A stretch of 12,160 nt of DNA from Bacillota bacterium. GTDB taxonomy: Bacteria; Bacillota; Clostridia; Lachnospirales; Lachnospiraceae. This document shows, piece after piece, positions 1 through 5,823 of the stretch. The notes under the pieces were generated by a model. That model was not told the origin of the DNA. It ran no database searches and was given only the letters and a program-made list of their open reading frames with translations. The stretch lies in NCBI GenBank assembly GCA_023437885.1, contig JAEZFH010000341.1, positions 1 through 12,160 on the forward strand, written 5' to 3'. Made by a program: the position numbers and the translations under genes. Positions within the stretch are counted from its first letter, which is position 1. Every line of letters begins with the position of its first letter.

Positions 1-212
1 TTTATTCCATGACCAAGGCAGAACGCTCCAATCCTGATATTCTTAATCCTTCGCGTAAGAAAAGAATTGCTGCCGGAGCCGGTGTCGATATCAGCGAGGT
101 GAATGCCCTGGTTAAGCAGTTCGAACAATCCAAGAAGATGATGAAGCAATTCTCAGGAATGATGGGAAAAGGAAAAAAACACGGCGGCTTTAAGATGCCC
201 TTTGGATTTTAG
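1..212 (+). CDS. ffh: Signal recognition particle protein Ffh, C-terminal end (partial)
   Basis: This is the last 70 or so residues of the SRP54-type GTPase. The gene enters from the left edge; the first whole codon is at 3. The visible part is the end of the methionine-rich M domain, which binds the SRP RNA and signal peptides. The segment SRKKRIAAGAGVDISEVN is the conserved RNA-binding helix-turn-helix region, and it is followed by the Met/Lys-rich helix (KKMMKQFSGMMGKGKK) and a short Gly/Phe tail, MPFGF. The NG GTPase domain is outside the window. The ATG at 9 is internal to the gene and is not a start, because the frame stays open to the edge and YSMT-AERSNPDILNPSRKKRIA aligns with the interior of Ffh. 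ffh directly upstream of rpsP is the standard Firmicutes order. Confidence 0.96.
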   Translation, partial: YSMTKAERSNPDILNPSRKKRIAAGAGVDISEVNALVKQFEQSKKMMKQFSGMMGKGKKHGGFKMPFGF

Positions 213-227
213 CTTGTGTTGTATAGC

Positions 228-283
228 GTTCATCGGAGTATACCATGATGTAGCAAGCTACAATACGGTATATCCCAATGAAC
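228..283. repeat. Extended palindrome upstream of rpsP (copy 1 of a window-spanning repeat)
   Basis: An inverted repeat with 28-base arms centred between 255 and 256. The matching blocks are GTTCAT 228-233 with ATGAAC 278-283, TATACC 239-244 with GGTATA 267-272, and TGTAGC 249-254 with GCTACA 257-262 around a central AA. Six of the 28 position pairs mismatch, and two or three of these become G-U wobbles depending on the strand transcribed. The 34-base core (239-272) matches 12013-12046 at 31 of 34 positions when one copy is reverse-complemented. It lies between the ffh stop and the rpsP ribosome binding site, next to a candidate extended -10. No T-run follows, so it is not an intrinsic terminator. 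Its function is unknown to me: it may be a dispersed palindromic repeat, an operator or an RNA hairpin. Confidence 0.8.
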
Positions 284-284
284 A

Positions 285-293
285 TGTTACAAT
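285..293 (+). promoter_or_regulatory. Candidate extended -10 promoter for rpsP
   Basis: The bases TGTTACAAT at 285-293 form a TGn extended -10 with TACAAT as the hexamer. There is no convincing -35 at the expected distance; that stretch (about 265-270) falls in the right arm of the 228-283 palindrome. Transcription would begin near 300, just before the rpsP ribosome binding site at 311-317. rpsP may also be reached by read-through from ffh. Confidence 0.35.
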
Positions 294-325
294 AGATTTA
301 GATACTTTTTAAGGAGGTGAAATAC

Positions 326-568
326 ATGGCAGTAAAGATTAGATTAAAGAGAATGGGACAGAAGAAGGCTCCTTTTTATAGAATTGTTGTTTCTGATTCC
401 AGAACACCCAGAGATGGTAGATTTATTGAGGAAATCGGTACCTATGATCCGACTCAGAATCCCAGTGCTTTCAAGGTAGATGCAGAAGCAGCCAAGAAGT
501 GGTTAGCAAACGGTGCACAGCCTACCGATACCGTAGGTAAGATCTTCAAGAACGCAGGTATCCTGTAA
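326..568 (+). CDS. rpsP: 30S ribosomal protein S16
   Basis: An 80-residue protein of normal S16 length. It starts MAVKIRLKRMGQKKAPFYRIVV, the hallmark N-terminus of the family, and continues with SRTPRDGRFIEEIGTYDP. S16 binds 16S rRNA in the body of the small subunit and is an early, essential assembly protein. The start at 326 is chosen over the in-frame ATG at 317 because a full AAGGAGG (311-317) sits 8 bases upstream and because S16 proteins begin MAVKIRL. It is followed after 44 bases by khpA and, further on, by rimM, whose product acts on S16-containing 30S particles, so the cluster is functionally coherent. Confidence 0.98.
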   Translation: MAVKIRLKRMGQKKAPFYRIVVSDSRTPRDGRFIEEIGTYDPTQNPSAFKVDAEAAKKWLANGAQPTDTVGKIFKNAGIL

Positions 569-612
569 ATTAACCAAATTCGCGGTGCTTCCGCAGAATG
601 GAGATTTATATG

Positions 613-843
613 ATGAAGGAATTAGTTGAAGTAATCGCTAAATCACTCGTGGATCATCCCGATGAGGTTGTTGTTACGGAAAAGGAAACCGATAAAGCAA
701 TTGTTGTGGAATTAAAAGTTGCTTCTGAAGACATGGGTAAGGTAATCGGTAAACAAGGCCGTATCGCCAAATCTATTCGTACCGTAGTTAAAGCAGCCGC
801 AACAAAGGATGACAAAAAGGTAGTAGTTGAGATTCTGCAGTAG
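613..843 (+). CDS. khpA: KH-domain RNA-binding protein KhpA (YlqC family)
   Basis: A 76-residue single type II KH domain protein. It has the family N-terminus KELVEVIAKSLVDHPDEVVV and the RNA-binding GxxG loop as GKQG at residues 46-49 within MGKVIGKQGRIAKSIRT. KhpA forms homodimers and, in several Firmicutes, a heterodimer with KhpB/Jag, and it binds many small and messenger RNAs linked to cell-wall growth and division (known for the family, not visible here). Two ATGs are possible, 610 and 613; GGAG at 600-603 serves either. I prefer 613 because relatives typically begin MKELVEVIAK. An upstream in-frame ATG at 598 overlaps the ribosome binding site and is unlikely. The next gene in Bacillus, ylqD, is absent here. 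Confidence 0.93.
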   Translation: MKELVEVIAKSLVDHPDEVVVTEKETDKAIVVELKVASEDMGKVIGKQGRIAKSIRTVVKAAATKDDKKVVVEILQ

Positions 844-881
844 CAGTAAATCCAATTGCAGTTTTTCCTGTGCAGAATCAA

Positions 882-964
882 GGAAGCTGTTTGTTATGTC
901 ATATGGAATATTTTCAGTGAATGAAATATTTTCCGTAATTGGCATAGTAGAACAGCTTCTTTTT
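882..964 (+). terminator. Long hairpin with T-rich tail after khpA, probable intrinsic terminator
   Basis: The arms GGAAGCTGTT (882-891) and AACAGCTTCT (951-960) pair over 10 bases with one G-T. Further partial pairing lies inside, for example TATG 895-898 with CATA 943-946, and GGAA near 905 with TTCC near 931. The right arm runs into TTTTT at 960-964. The stem is long with internal bulges, unlike the compact terminators at 3116 and 11864, so termination may be partial. It would separate rpsP-khpA from rimM-trmD. Confidence 0.55.
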
Positions 965-1012
965 GTAGAATCTTAAAATTATGGCAGCTGCCTTTGATTA
1001 ATTACCGGATGT

Positions 1013-1033
1013 TTCTATTCTACTAGAATAGAA
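1013..1033. repeat. Perfect 21-bp palindrome with possible rimM promoter
   Basis: TTCTATTCTA (1013-1022) and TAGAATAGAA (1024-1033) are exact inverted repeats around a single C. A loose -35/-10 pair, TTGATT (994-999) and TATTCT (1016-1021) with a 16-base spacer, would put the palindrome on the -10 region of a promoter, as an operator would be placed. The promoter match is weak and the pairing is in AT-rich DNA, so this is only a candidate control site. Confidence 0.35.
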
Positions 1034-1124
1034 TACTTAATCAGAATGAAATCGCTGACAGAATTTCATAAAATAATCGATAGAATTTCTGGAAGTTATG
1101 GATAGAGGATCTCAAATGGTCAAA

Positions 1125-1233
1125 TGATCGGCAGGAATGCAGCCGATCAAAGTTAGTAAGAAAGCATGGACGTGCTACTCGAAGCGAGTATGCAATAAAT
1201 CCGCTGAAGGCTTTATATGCCGCTGGAGCGGCA
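1125..1233 (+). other. Cluster of four adjacent hairpins upstream of rimM
   Basis: In the 403-base gap between khpA and rimM I found no gene, but its last 120 bases hold a run of inverted repeats. They are TGATCGGC 1125-1132 with GCCGATCA 1142-1149; TACTCG 1176-1181 with CGAGTA 1185-1190; GCA..ATAAA 1192-1199 with TTTAT.TGC 1212-1220 plus inner CC/GG; and TGCCGCT 1218-1224 with AGCGGCA 1227-1233. The last ends 3 bases before the rimM GGAGG (1237-1241). CCGCT at 1201-1205 could instead pair with AGCGG at 1227-1231, so two alternative folds are possible next to the ribosome binding site. I cannot match this to a known riboswitch or leader class; a repeat mosaic is equally possible. Confidence 0.45.
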
Positions 1234-1246
1234 GATGGAGGTTACG

Positions 1247-1753
1247 ATGGACAATTATCTCAGAGTAGGTGTTATTACAACCACCCACGGGATTCGGGGG
1301 GAAGTCAAGGTGTTTCCCACAACGGATGACCCCGGCAGATTTAAGGATTTGAAAAAGTTATTCCTGGATACGGGAAAGGAACTTCTGCCGTTGGAGCTGG
1401 AGGGTGTTAAATTCTTCAAGCAAATGGTAATACTAAAGTTCAAAGGGATTGATAATATCAATGATATTGAGAAATACCGGGGCAAGGATCTTCTGATACA
1501 CAGGGAGGATGCGGTGGCACTGGAAGAGGGGGAATATTTTATCTTTGATCTGATCGATTCTACGGTTTATACCGAGGATGGCAAAGAATTAGGTACTTTG
1601 ACCGAGATATTAACCACTGCCGCGAATGACGTATATGTGGTTAATACTTCTGCCGGGAAGGAGCTACTTATCCCTTCCATCAAAGAATGTATTCTGGATA
1701 TCGATGTAACGAATAAAAAAATCGTGGTTCATTTATTGGATGGCTTAATGTAG
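1247..1753 (+). CDS. rimM: Ribosome maturation factor RimM
   Basis: A 168-residue protein of usual RimM length. The N-terminal domain begins YLRVGVITTTHGIRGEVKV, with the family signature at residues 15-22. A C-terminal PRC-barrel-like domain starts near residue 94 (GEYFIFDLIDSTVY, then LGTLTEILTTAANDVYVV and ELLIPSIKECILDID). RimM binds S19 in the 30S head and helps mature the 3' domain of 16S rRNA. The start at 1247 is preferred over the in-frame ATG at 1217 because GGAGG at 1237-1241 is 5 bases upstream and the family begins close to this point; the extra ten residues from 1217 would be encoded by the hairpin region. trmD follows after 54 bases, the usual pairing. Confidence 0.96.
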   Translation: MDNYLRVGVITTTHGIRGEVKVFPTTDDPGRFKDLKKLFLDTGKELLPLELEGVKFFKQMVILKFKGIDNINDIEKYRGKDLLIHREDAVALEEGEYFIFDLIDSTVYTEDGKELGTLTEILTTAANDVYVVNTSAGKELLIPSIKECILDIDVTNKKIVVHLLDGLM

Positions 1754-1807
1754 AAGCGCAACATTTTTTTGATTTTCTTAAGTAGAAAGAAAGGTGCAGA
1801 TACTCGG

Positions 1808-2599
1808 ATGAATTTTCATGTACTTACACTTTTTCCGGAAATGATTTTGCAGGGCTTGAATACCAGCATCACCGGAAGAGCAATGGATAAAGGGCTGATT
1901 TCAGTAAACACTGTCAATATCAGGGATTTCAGTGATGACAAGCATAAGAGGGTGGATGATTATCCTTACGGAGGCGGAGCCGGTATGGTAATGCAGGCCG
2001 AGCCTATTTTCAAGGCTTATGGATATCTGGCGAACCATATTAAGCTTTCCAAAGAGGATACGCATACTTTATCAAAGGATACCTATCATAAGCCGAGAGT
2101 AATCTATGTTACTCCTCAGGGAAGCATATTTAACCAAAGCATGGCACAGGAATTTGCACAGGAAGAAGACCTGGTGTTCTTATGCGGACATTATGAGGGC
2201 ATTGACGAACGTGTTTTGGATATGGTTGTAACGGATTACGTATCCATCGGTGATTATGTCTTGACCGGTGGAGAATTACCGGCCATGGTAATGATTGATG
2301 CAATCTCCCGGTTGATTCCCGGCGTTCTGAACAACGAGGTTTCCTCTGAGTTCGCATCCTTCCAGGATAACCTGCTGGAGTATCCCCAATACACCAGACC
2401 TGAGGTTTTTATGGGGCAGAGGGTTCCGCAAGTGTTACTGACCGGCCATCATGCGAATATCGATGCCTGGAGAAGACAGCAATCAATCCTCAGAACCTTT
2501 GAACGGCGTCCCGATCTATTGGAGAAAGCGAACCTGACCGAGGAGGAGGGAGAATTCCTAACCCGCCTGATTTTTCAGAAAAATTATGAGATATATTAA
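1808..2599 (+). CDS. trmD: tRNA (guanine-N1)-methyltransferase TrmD
   Basis: A 263-residue SPOUT-class enzyme that methylates G37 of tRNAs with S-adenosylmethionine and so prevents +1 frameshifting. The family motifs are clear: LTLFPEM at residues 6-12, YGGGAGMVM at 54-62, CGHYEGIDERV at 126-136 and the trefoil-knot SAM-binding segment SIGDYVLTGGELP at 146-158, then the linker YPQYTRPEVF and a C-terminal helical domain (LLTGHHANIDAWRRQQSI) that contacts the tRNA. It is slightly longer than most TrmDs, with an extra stretch around residues 78-95. The start at 1808 matches the family N-terminus MNFHVLTLFPE; the in-frame ATG at 1769 would add 13 unconserved residues. Only a weak AAGGTG (1791-1796) precedes it, suggesting coupling to rimM. 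Confidence 0.96.
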   Translation: MNFHVLTLFPEMILQGLNTSITGRAMDKGLISVNTVNIRDFSDDKHKRVDDYPYGGGAGMVMQAEPIFKAYGYLANHIKLSKEDTHTLSKDTYHKPRVIYVTPQGSIFNQSMAQEFAQEEDLVFLCGHYEGIDERVLDMVVTDYVSIGDYVLTGGELPAMVMIDAISRLIPGVLNNEVSSEFASFQDNLLEYPQYTRPEVFMGQRVPQVLLTGHHANIDAWRRQQSILRTFERRPDLLEKANLTEEEGEFLTRLIFQKNYEIY

Positions 2600-2611
2600 A
2601 TTATAAAGTAC

Positions 2612-2640
2612 TTGCAATTGTTCCCTGTTTATGTTAAAGT
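2612..2640 (+). promoter_or_regulatory. Candidate sigma-A-type promoter for rplS
   Basis: TTGCAA (2612-2617) and TAAAGT (2635-2640) are separated by 17 bases. The -10 lies in TATGTTAAAGT, but the TG is not at the exact extended -10 position. It begins just after the trmD stop and would give rplS a leader of about 115 nucleotides. The spacing and -35 are good and the -10 is imperfect. Confidence 0.5.
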
Positions 2641-2653
2641 AAGTTGTTGTGAG

Positions 2654-2717
2654 ATGGGATGGTCCTCTGATACCGCACATAGCAGATATTCCATGATATT
2701 GGCATTTTGCCCTTATC
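2654..2717 (+). promoter_or_regulatory. Foldable 5' leader of rplS, possible L19 leader
   Basis: The region between the candidate promoter and rplS can fold as two consecutive hairpins. The first has an outer stem ATGGGAT 2654-2660 with ATTCCAT 2688-2694 (one G-U) and an inner stem TCTG 2666-2669 with CAGA 2683-2686. The second pairs GATA 2695-2698 with TATC 2714-2717 and GGCA 2701-2704 with TGCC 2708-2711. Ribosomal protein leaders, including one upstream of rplS, are known in Firmicutes. I cannot confirm that this one matches the described L19 leader. No terminator precedes the gene, so any control would be at translation initiation. Confidence 0.4.
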
Positions 2718-2760
2718 TTATCAGGTATTAAGAACATCTAAATATGAAGGAGGTCACAAA

Positions 2761-3108
2761 ATGAACGATATTATCAAGAGTATTGAAGCTGAGCAGTTGA
2801 AGGCAGAGGTTACTAATTTCAACGTAGGCGACACGGTTCAGGTTTACGCAAAGGTAAAGGAAGGTAACCGTGAAAGACTTCAGGTTTTCGAAGGCACTGT
2901 ATTAAAGAGACAGAACGGTGGAGCCAGAGAAACCTTCACAGTAAGAAAGACATCCAATGGTATTGGTGTAGAGAAGACTTGGCCGCTACACAGTCCCAGC
3001 ATTGACCGGATTGAAGTAATTAGACGCGGTAAAGTTAGACAGGCTAAGCTGTTCTATTTACGTGATAGAGTTGGTAAGAGAGCTAAGGTTAAAGAAGTAA
3101 TCAGATAG
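2761..3108 (+). CDS. rplS: 50S ribosomal protein L19
   Basis: A 115-residue protein, the usual L19 length. It contains the family core FNVGDTVQVYAKVKEG, RLQVFEGTVLKRQNGG, ETFTVRK, the signature block GVEKTWPLHSPSIDRIEV, and the basic C-terminus AKLFYLRDRVGKRAKVKE. L19 sits at the 30S-50S interface. The start at 2761 has a perfect AAGGAGG (2747-2753) 7 bases upstream and begins MNDIIKSIEAEQLK, as L19 does; the in-frame ATG at 2707 lies inside the leader hairpin and is rejected. It closes the S16-to-L19 cluster, with a strong terminator directly after it. Confidence 0.98.
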   Translation: MNDIIKSIEAEQLKAEVTNFNVGDTVQVYAKVKEGNRERLQVFEGTVLKRQNGGARETFTVRKTSNGIGVEKTWPLHSPSIDRIEVIRRGKVRQAKLFYLRDRVGKRAKVKEVIR

Positions 3109-3115
3109 TACGACG

Positions 3116-3148
3116 AAGGGACAATGCTTAAGTGATTGTCCCTTTTTT
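3116..3148 (+). terminator. Intrinsic terminator after rplS
   Basis: AAGGGACAAT (3116-3125) and ATTGTCCCTT (3135-3144) form a perfect 10-bp stem with a 9-base loop, followed by a run of six T at 3143-3148. It starts 8 bases after the rplS stop and marks the end of the ribosomal cluster. Confidence 0.93.
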
Positions 3149-3213
3149 ATCACATGTGTTGTTATAGTCTGGCCTGCGGCGTCCCATATCCCTTTTACTT
3201 TCCTTACCTTCTG

Positions 3214-3234
3214 AGTGTGTCCAACGGACACACT
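3214..3234. repeat. Tight 9-bp inverted repeat between rplS and lepB
   Basis: AGTGTGTCC (3214-3222) and GGACACACT (3226-3234) pair perfectly around AAC. No T-run follows on either strand, so it is not a canonical terminator. The rest of the 3149-3375 gap holds no gene I can support. Confidence 0.6.
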
Positions 3235-3263
3235 GATGGAACGCTACGTCGCACAAGAAGCAC

Positions 3264-3296
3264 CAATTTATCTTTTTGTATCAGAAGGATAAATTG
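3264..3296. repeat. 14-bp hairpin upstream of lepB
   Basis: CAATTTATC (3264-3272) and GATAAATTG (3288-3296) are exact inverted repeats. As + strand RNA the stem extends inward through TTTTT 3273-3277 and AGAAG 3283-3287 with two G-U pairs, leaving a 5-base loop. The right arm runs into TTGACC (3294-3299), the -35 of the candidate lepB promoter, so it could be an operator or block upstream read-through. Confidence 0.5.
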
Positions 3297-3321
3297 ACCG
3301 GTTCTTCATAAAAGGTATGAA
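3294..3321 (+). promoter_or_regulatory. Weak candidate promoter for lepB
   Basis: TTGACC (3294-3299) and TATGAA (3316-3321) are spaced by 16 bases. The -35 is good and the -10 matches only four of six consensus positions. lepB needs a promoter because a strong terminator precedes it. Confidence 0.35.
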
Positions 3322-3375
3322 ACACCATAGGCTGAACGGTAACCATATGTTCGAAGAAAGGGTTCGGTTATCCGT

Positions 3376-4002
3376 ATGGATTATGATTTTGATAGAGAAA
3401 GCAAAAAGCCGCTTATCATGAAAATTTTTATTGAGATATTTATCTGGGCAGCACAAATTGCTGCTGTGATATTTTTGGCTTATTTTATCGTATATTATGC
3501 CCTGGAACGGACGAATATGGTAGGTATCTCGATGGAGAATACCTTATCCGACGGGGATCAGATTATCATTAATAAATTTTCCTATCGTTTTACTGATCCG
3601 AAACGCTTTGATGTTATTGTCTTTAAGCAGAGCGGGAAAGAGCACAGCTATTATGATATCAAACGGATCATTGCCTTGCCGGGGGAAACCGTACAGTTCT
3701 TAGATGGGATGATCTATATTGACGGAGCTCCCGTTGATGAGGTTGTCAATGTGGAAGCTATGGCAAATTACGGCCTTGCTGCTGAAGAGATAAAATTGGA
3801 AGAGAATGAATATTTTGTATTGGGGGACAATCGTAATAACAGTGAGGACAGCCGTTTTGCCAGTGTCGGTATGATCCGGCGGGAGGAAATCGTCGGTGAA
3901 GCTTTCCTGCGGACTACCCCCTTTAACTTTATCAATAAATTAAATTTAATTAAGGAAACAGAAGAACCAGAATCAAAGGAAGAAGCTGGGCAGGATGCTT
4001 AG
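3376..4002 (+). CDS. lepB: Type I signal peptidase
   Basis: A 208-residue membrane protease that removes signal peptides from exported proteins. One N-terminal transmembrane segment spans about residues 17-42. The catalytic Ser is Ser52 in VGISMENTLSDGDQIIINKF and the general-base Lys is Lys96 in YDIKRIIALPGETVQ. The conserved box GDNRNNSEDSRFASVG is present, so the Ser/Lys dyad enzyme looks intact. The usual SMxPT motif reads SMENT, Asn replacing Pro; this is likely tolerated but worth noting. The start at 3376 has only a distant AAAGGG (3357-3362), and no better start lies nearby; a start at 3418 would shorten the cytoplasmic N-terminus and has no ribosome binding site. The acidic tail (EETEEPESKEEAGQDA) is unconserved. 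rbgA begins 15 bases after the stop. Confidence 0.95.
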   Translation: MDYDFDRESKKPLIMKIFIEIFIWAAQIAAVIFLAYFIVYYALERTNMVGISMENTLSDGDQIIINKFSYRFTDPKRFDVIVFKQSGKEHSYYDIKRIIALPGETVQFLDGMIYIDGAPVDEVVNVEAMANYGLAAEEIKLEENEYFVLGDNRNNSEDSRFASVGMIRREEIVGEAFLRTTPFNFINKLNLIKETEEPESKEEAGQDA

Positions 4003-4017
4003 CGATTGGAGGTAACA

Positions 4018-4932
4018 ATGCATTTTCAATGGTATCCCGGTCATATGGCCAAGGCGAAACGGTCCATGCAGGAGGATATGAAGCTGATTGATGTGGTCAT
4101 TGAGCTGGTTGACGCCAGAATACCATATTCCAGCACAAATCCGGATATTGATGCACTGGCAAAAAATAAATCAAGGGTAATATTGCTTAATAAAGCGGAC
4201 ATGGCGGATCAGCGCTATAATCATGCCTGGAAGGAATACTTTGAGGAGAAGGGCTATTATGCATCCCTGGTAAATTCCCGGAGCGGCTCCGGAGTGAAGC
4301 AGGTACAGGATGTCGTAAATAAAGCGTGCCAGGCGAAAATTGAACGCGACCGCAGGAGAGGAATCCTGAACCGCCCTGTCCGCGCTATGATTGTCGGCAT
4401 CCCCAATGTAGGAAAATCAACCTTTATCAATAGCTTTGTAGGCAAGGCTTCCACAAAAACGGGAAATAAGCCGGGTGTTACCAAAGGCAAGCAATGGATC
4501 CGCTTGAGTAAGACGATAGAATTGCTGGATACACCGGGCATTCTCTGGCCAAAGTTCGAGGATCAGTCGGTAGGCCTGAAGCTGGCTTTGATCGGCTCCA
4601 TCAATGATAATATCGTGAATACAACAGATATGTCCCTGGAATTGATTTTGCTGCTTCACAAGTACTATCCGGAGGTTCTACCTAACCGCTACGGTTTGGA
4701 AATTCCGGCGACGGAGCTGGATATTCCCGGAGCTGCAATGGTGCTGGAACAGATCGCCAGGAAGCGTTCCTGCCTGCAAAAAGGCGGAGAACCGGATGTC
4801 GACCGCGCAGCAATACTTTTCGTGGATGATTTTCGCAGTACCAAGCTTGGAAATATCACCTTGGAATTCCCTCCGGACCGGAAAAAGGAGAAAATTGCGG
4901 ACGAATCGGAAGACGGGAACTTGTCGAAATGA
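4018..4932 (+). CDS. rbgA: Ribosome biogenesis GTPase RbgA (YlqF)
   Basis: A 304-residue circularly permuted GTPase needed for late 50S subunit assembly. The motif order shows the permutation: G4 NKAD at residues 58-61 comes before G1 GIPNVGKS at 127-134, then the G2 region GNKPGVTKGKQW (149-160) and G3 DTPG at 171-174. The N-terminus has the family signature WYPGHMAKAKR, and the C-terminal third is the helical rRNA-binding domain. GGAGG at 4008-4012 is 5 bases before the ATG at 4018; the in-frame ATG at 4006 would precede the ribosome binding site. It follows lepB by 15 bases and precedes rnhB by 40, so all three are probably cotranscribed. rplS-ylqF-rnhB is also the Bacillus order, with lepB inserted here. 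Confidence 0.96.
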   Translation: MHFQWYPGHMAKAKRSMQEDMKLIDVVIELVDARIPYSSTNPDIDALAKNKSRVILLNKADMADQRYNHAWKEYFEEKGYYASLVNSRSGSGVKQVQDVVNKACQAKIERDRRRGILNRPVRAMIVGIPNVGKSTFINSFVGKASTKTGNKPGVTKGKQWIRLSKTIELLDTPGILWPKFEDQSVGLKLALIGSINDNIVNTTDMSLELILLLHKYYPEVLPNRYGLEIPATELDIPGAAMVLEQIARKRSCLQKGGEPDVDRAAILFVDDFRSTKLGNITLEFPPDRKKEKIADESEDGNLSK

Positions 4933-4972
4933 AAGTCTTATAGCTAAAACAGAAGAAAAGGAGGACTCTCCC

Positions 4973-5767
4973 GTGAAAGATAGAAATAATACCGAGGATA
5001 CTGCTCCAAAGAAGATATCCCTGATTAAATTAGAATTCATGCAGGCTTGCCCAGAGGAAATACCCGCATTGCTTGAGAAATACAGTATAGACGAACGGAG
5101 CGGCGTAATTACCGTCTGCAATCAATACCGCAACCGGACACAGGCACTTCAAAAGGAACTAGAGCGCCTGGAGAAGATGAAGTCTTATGAGAAAAAATAC
5201 AGTGACTATGAATATATCTGCGGTATTGACGAGGTAGGCCGCGGCCCCTTTGCCGGCCCTGTAATTGCAGCGGCGGTTATCCTTCCTAAGGATTGCGATA
5301 TTCTATATATCAATGATTCCAAGCAATTATCCGAGAAGAAGCGGGAGGAGCTGTACGATGAAATCATAACCAAAGCAGTTGCCTTCGGTATCGGCAGCGT
5401 GCCGCCCGGCCAGATTGATGAGATAAATATATTGCAGGCCACCTATGAGGCGATGCGAAAAGCCATAGGAAACCTGTCCGTCAAACCAGATCTGTTACTC
5501 AACGATGCCGTTACCATACCGGGAATTAATATACGCCAGATCCCTATTGTCAAGGGGGATGCCAAAAGCATCTCCATTGCGGCTGCCAGCATCGTAGCAA
5601 AAGTGACGAGAGATCGTATGATGGGGGCCTATCACCAAATTTTCCCGACCTATGATTTTGCCAGCAATAAGGGATATGGCTCTGCCAGGCATATCGAAGC
5701 CATCCGGCAGTATGGCCTTTCTCCCATTCATCGCAGAACCTTTGTTAAGAATTTTGTAACAGACTAA
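4973..5767 (+). CDS. rnhB: Ribonuclease HII
   Basis: A 264-residue enzyme that cuts RNA in RNA/DNA hybrids and at single ribonucleotides in DNA. The DEDD catalytic set is visible as Asp86 and Glu87 in CGIDEVGRGPFAGPV, Asp178 in LLLNDAV, and Asp196 in PIVKGDAKS; the conserved segment IAAASIVAKVTRDRMM follows. An N-terminal extension of about 80 residues matches the extra substrate-binding region of Bacillus-type RNase HII. I choose the GTG at 4973 because AAAAGGAGG (4956-4964) lies 8 bases upstream and it gives a family-typical length. The frame is open further upstream to an ATG at 4796, but that part overlaps rbgA out of frame and has no ribosome binding site. Confidence 0.95.
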   Translation: MKDRNNTEDTAPKKISLIKLEFMQACPEEIPALLEKYSIDERSGVITVCNQYRNRTQALQKELERLEKMKSYEKKYSDYEYICGIDEVGRGPFAGPVIAAAVILPKDCDILYINDSKQLSEKKREELYDEIITKAVAFGIGSVPPGQIDEINILQATYEAMRKAIGNLSVKPDLLLNDAVTIPGINIRQIPIVKGDAKSISIAAASIVAKVTRDRMMGAYHQIFPTYDFASNKGYGSARHIEAIRQYGLSPIHRRTFVKNFVTD

Positions 5768-5803
5768 GATATTATAGTAAGGAAGCCGATGAATTATAAT
5801 ATC
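5768..5803. repeat. Inverted repeat directly after rnhB
   Basis: GATATTATA (5768-5776) and TATAATATC (5795-5803) are exact inverted repeats with an 18-base loop, starting at the base after the rnhB stop. No T-run follows, so termination is doubtful; it may protect the 3' end of the message. Confidence 0.4.
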
Positions 5804-5823
5804 ATAGGAATAAATGCTTCTAA

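Noticed and set aside
2654..2680. T-box-like motif (GGGATGGT and TACCGC) upstream of rplS
   Set aside because: The two halves are interrupted, no terminator/antiterminator pair follows, and rplS is not a T-box type gene.
3317..3418. 34-codon open frame overlapping the lepB start
   Set aside because: AAAAGG ends 1 base before its ATG, too close to work, and the composition is not protein-like; most of it is lepB in another frame.
4796..4972. Upstream extension of rnhB to an ATG at 4796
   Set aside because: It overlaps the conserved end of rbgA out of frame and has no ribosome binding site, whereas GTG 4973 has an ideal one and gives normal RNase HII length.
4678..5121. 147-codon - strand open frame across rbgA and rnhB
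   Set aside because: It is a shadow of two complete genes on the + strand and has no ribosome binding site of note.
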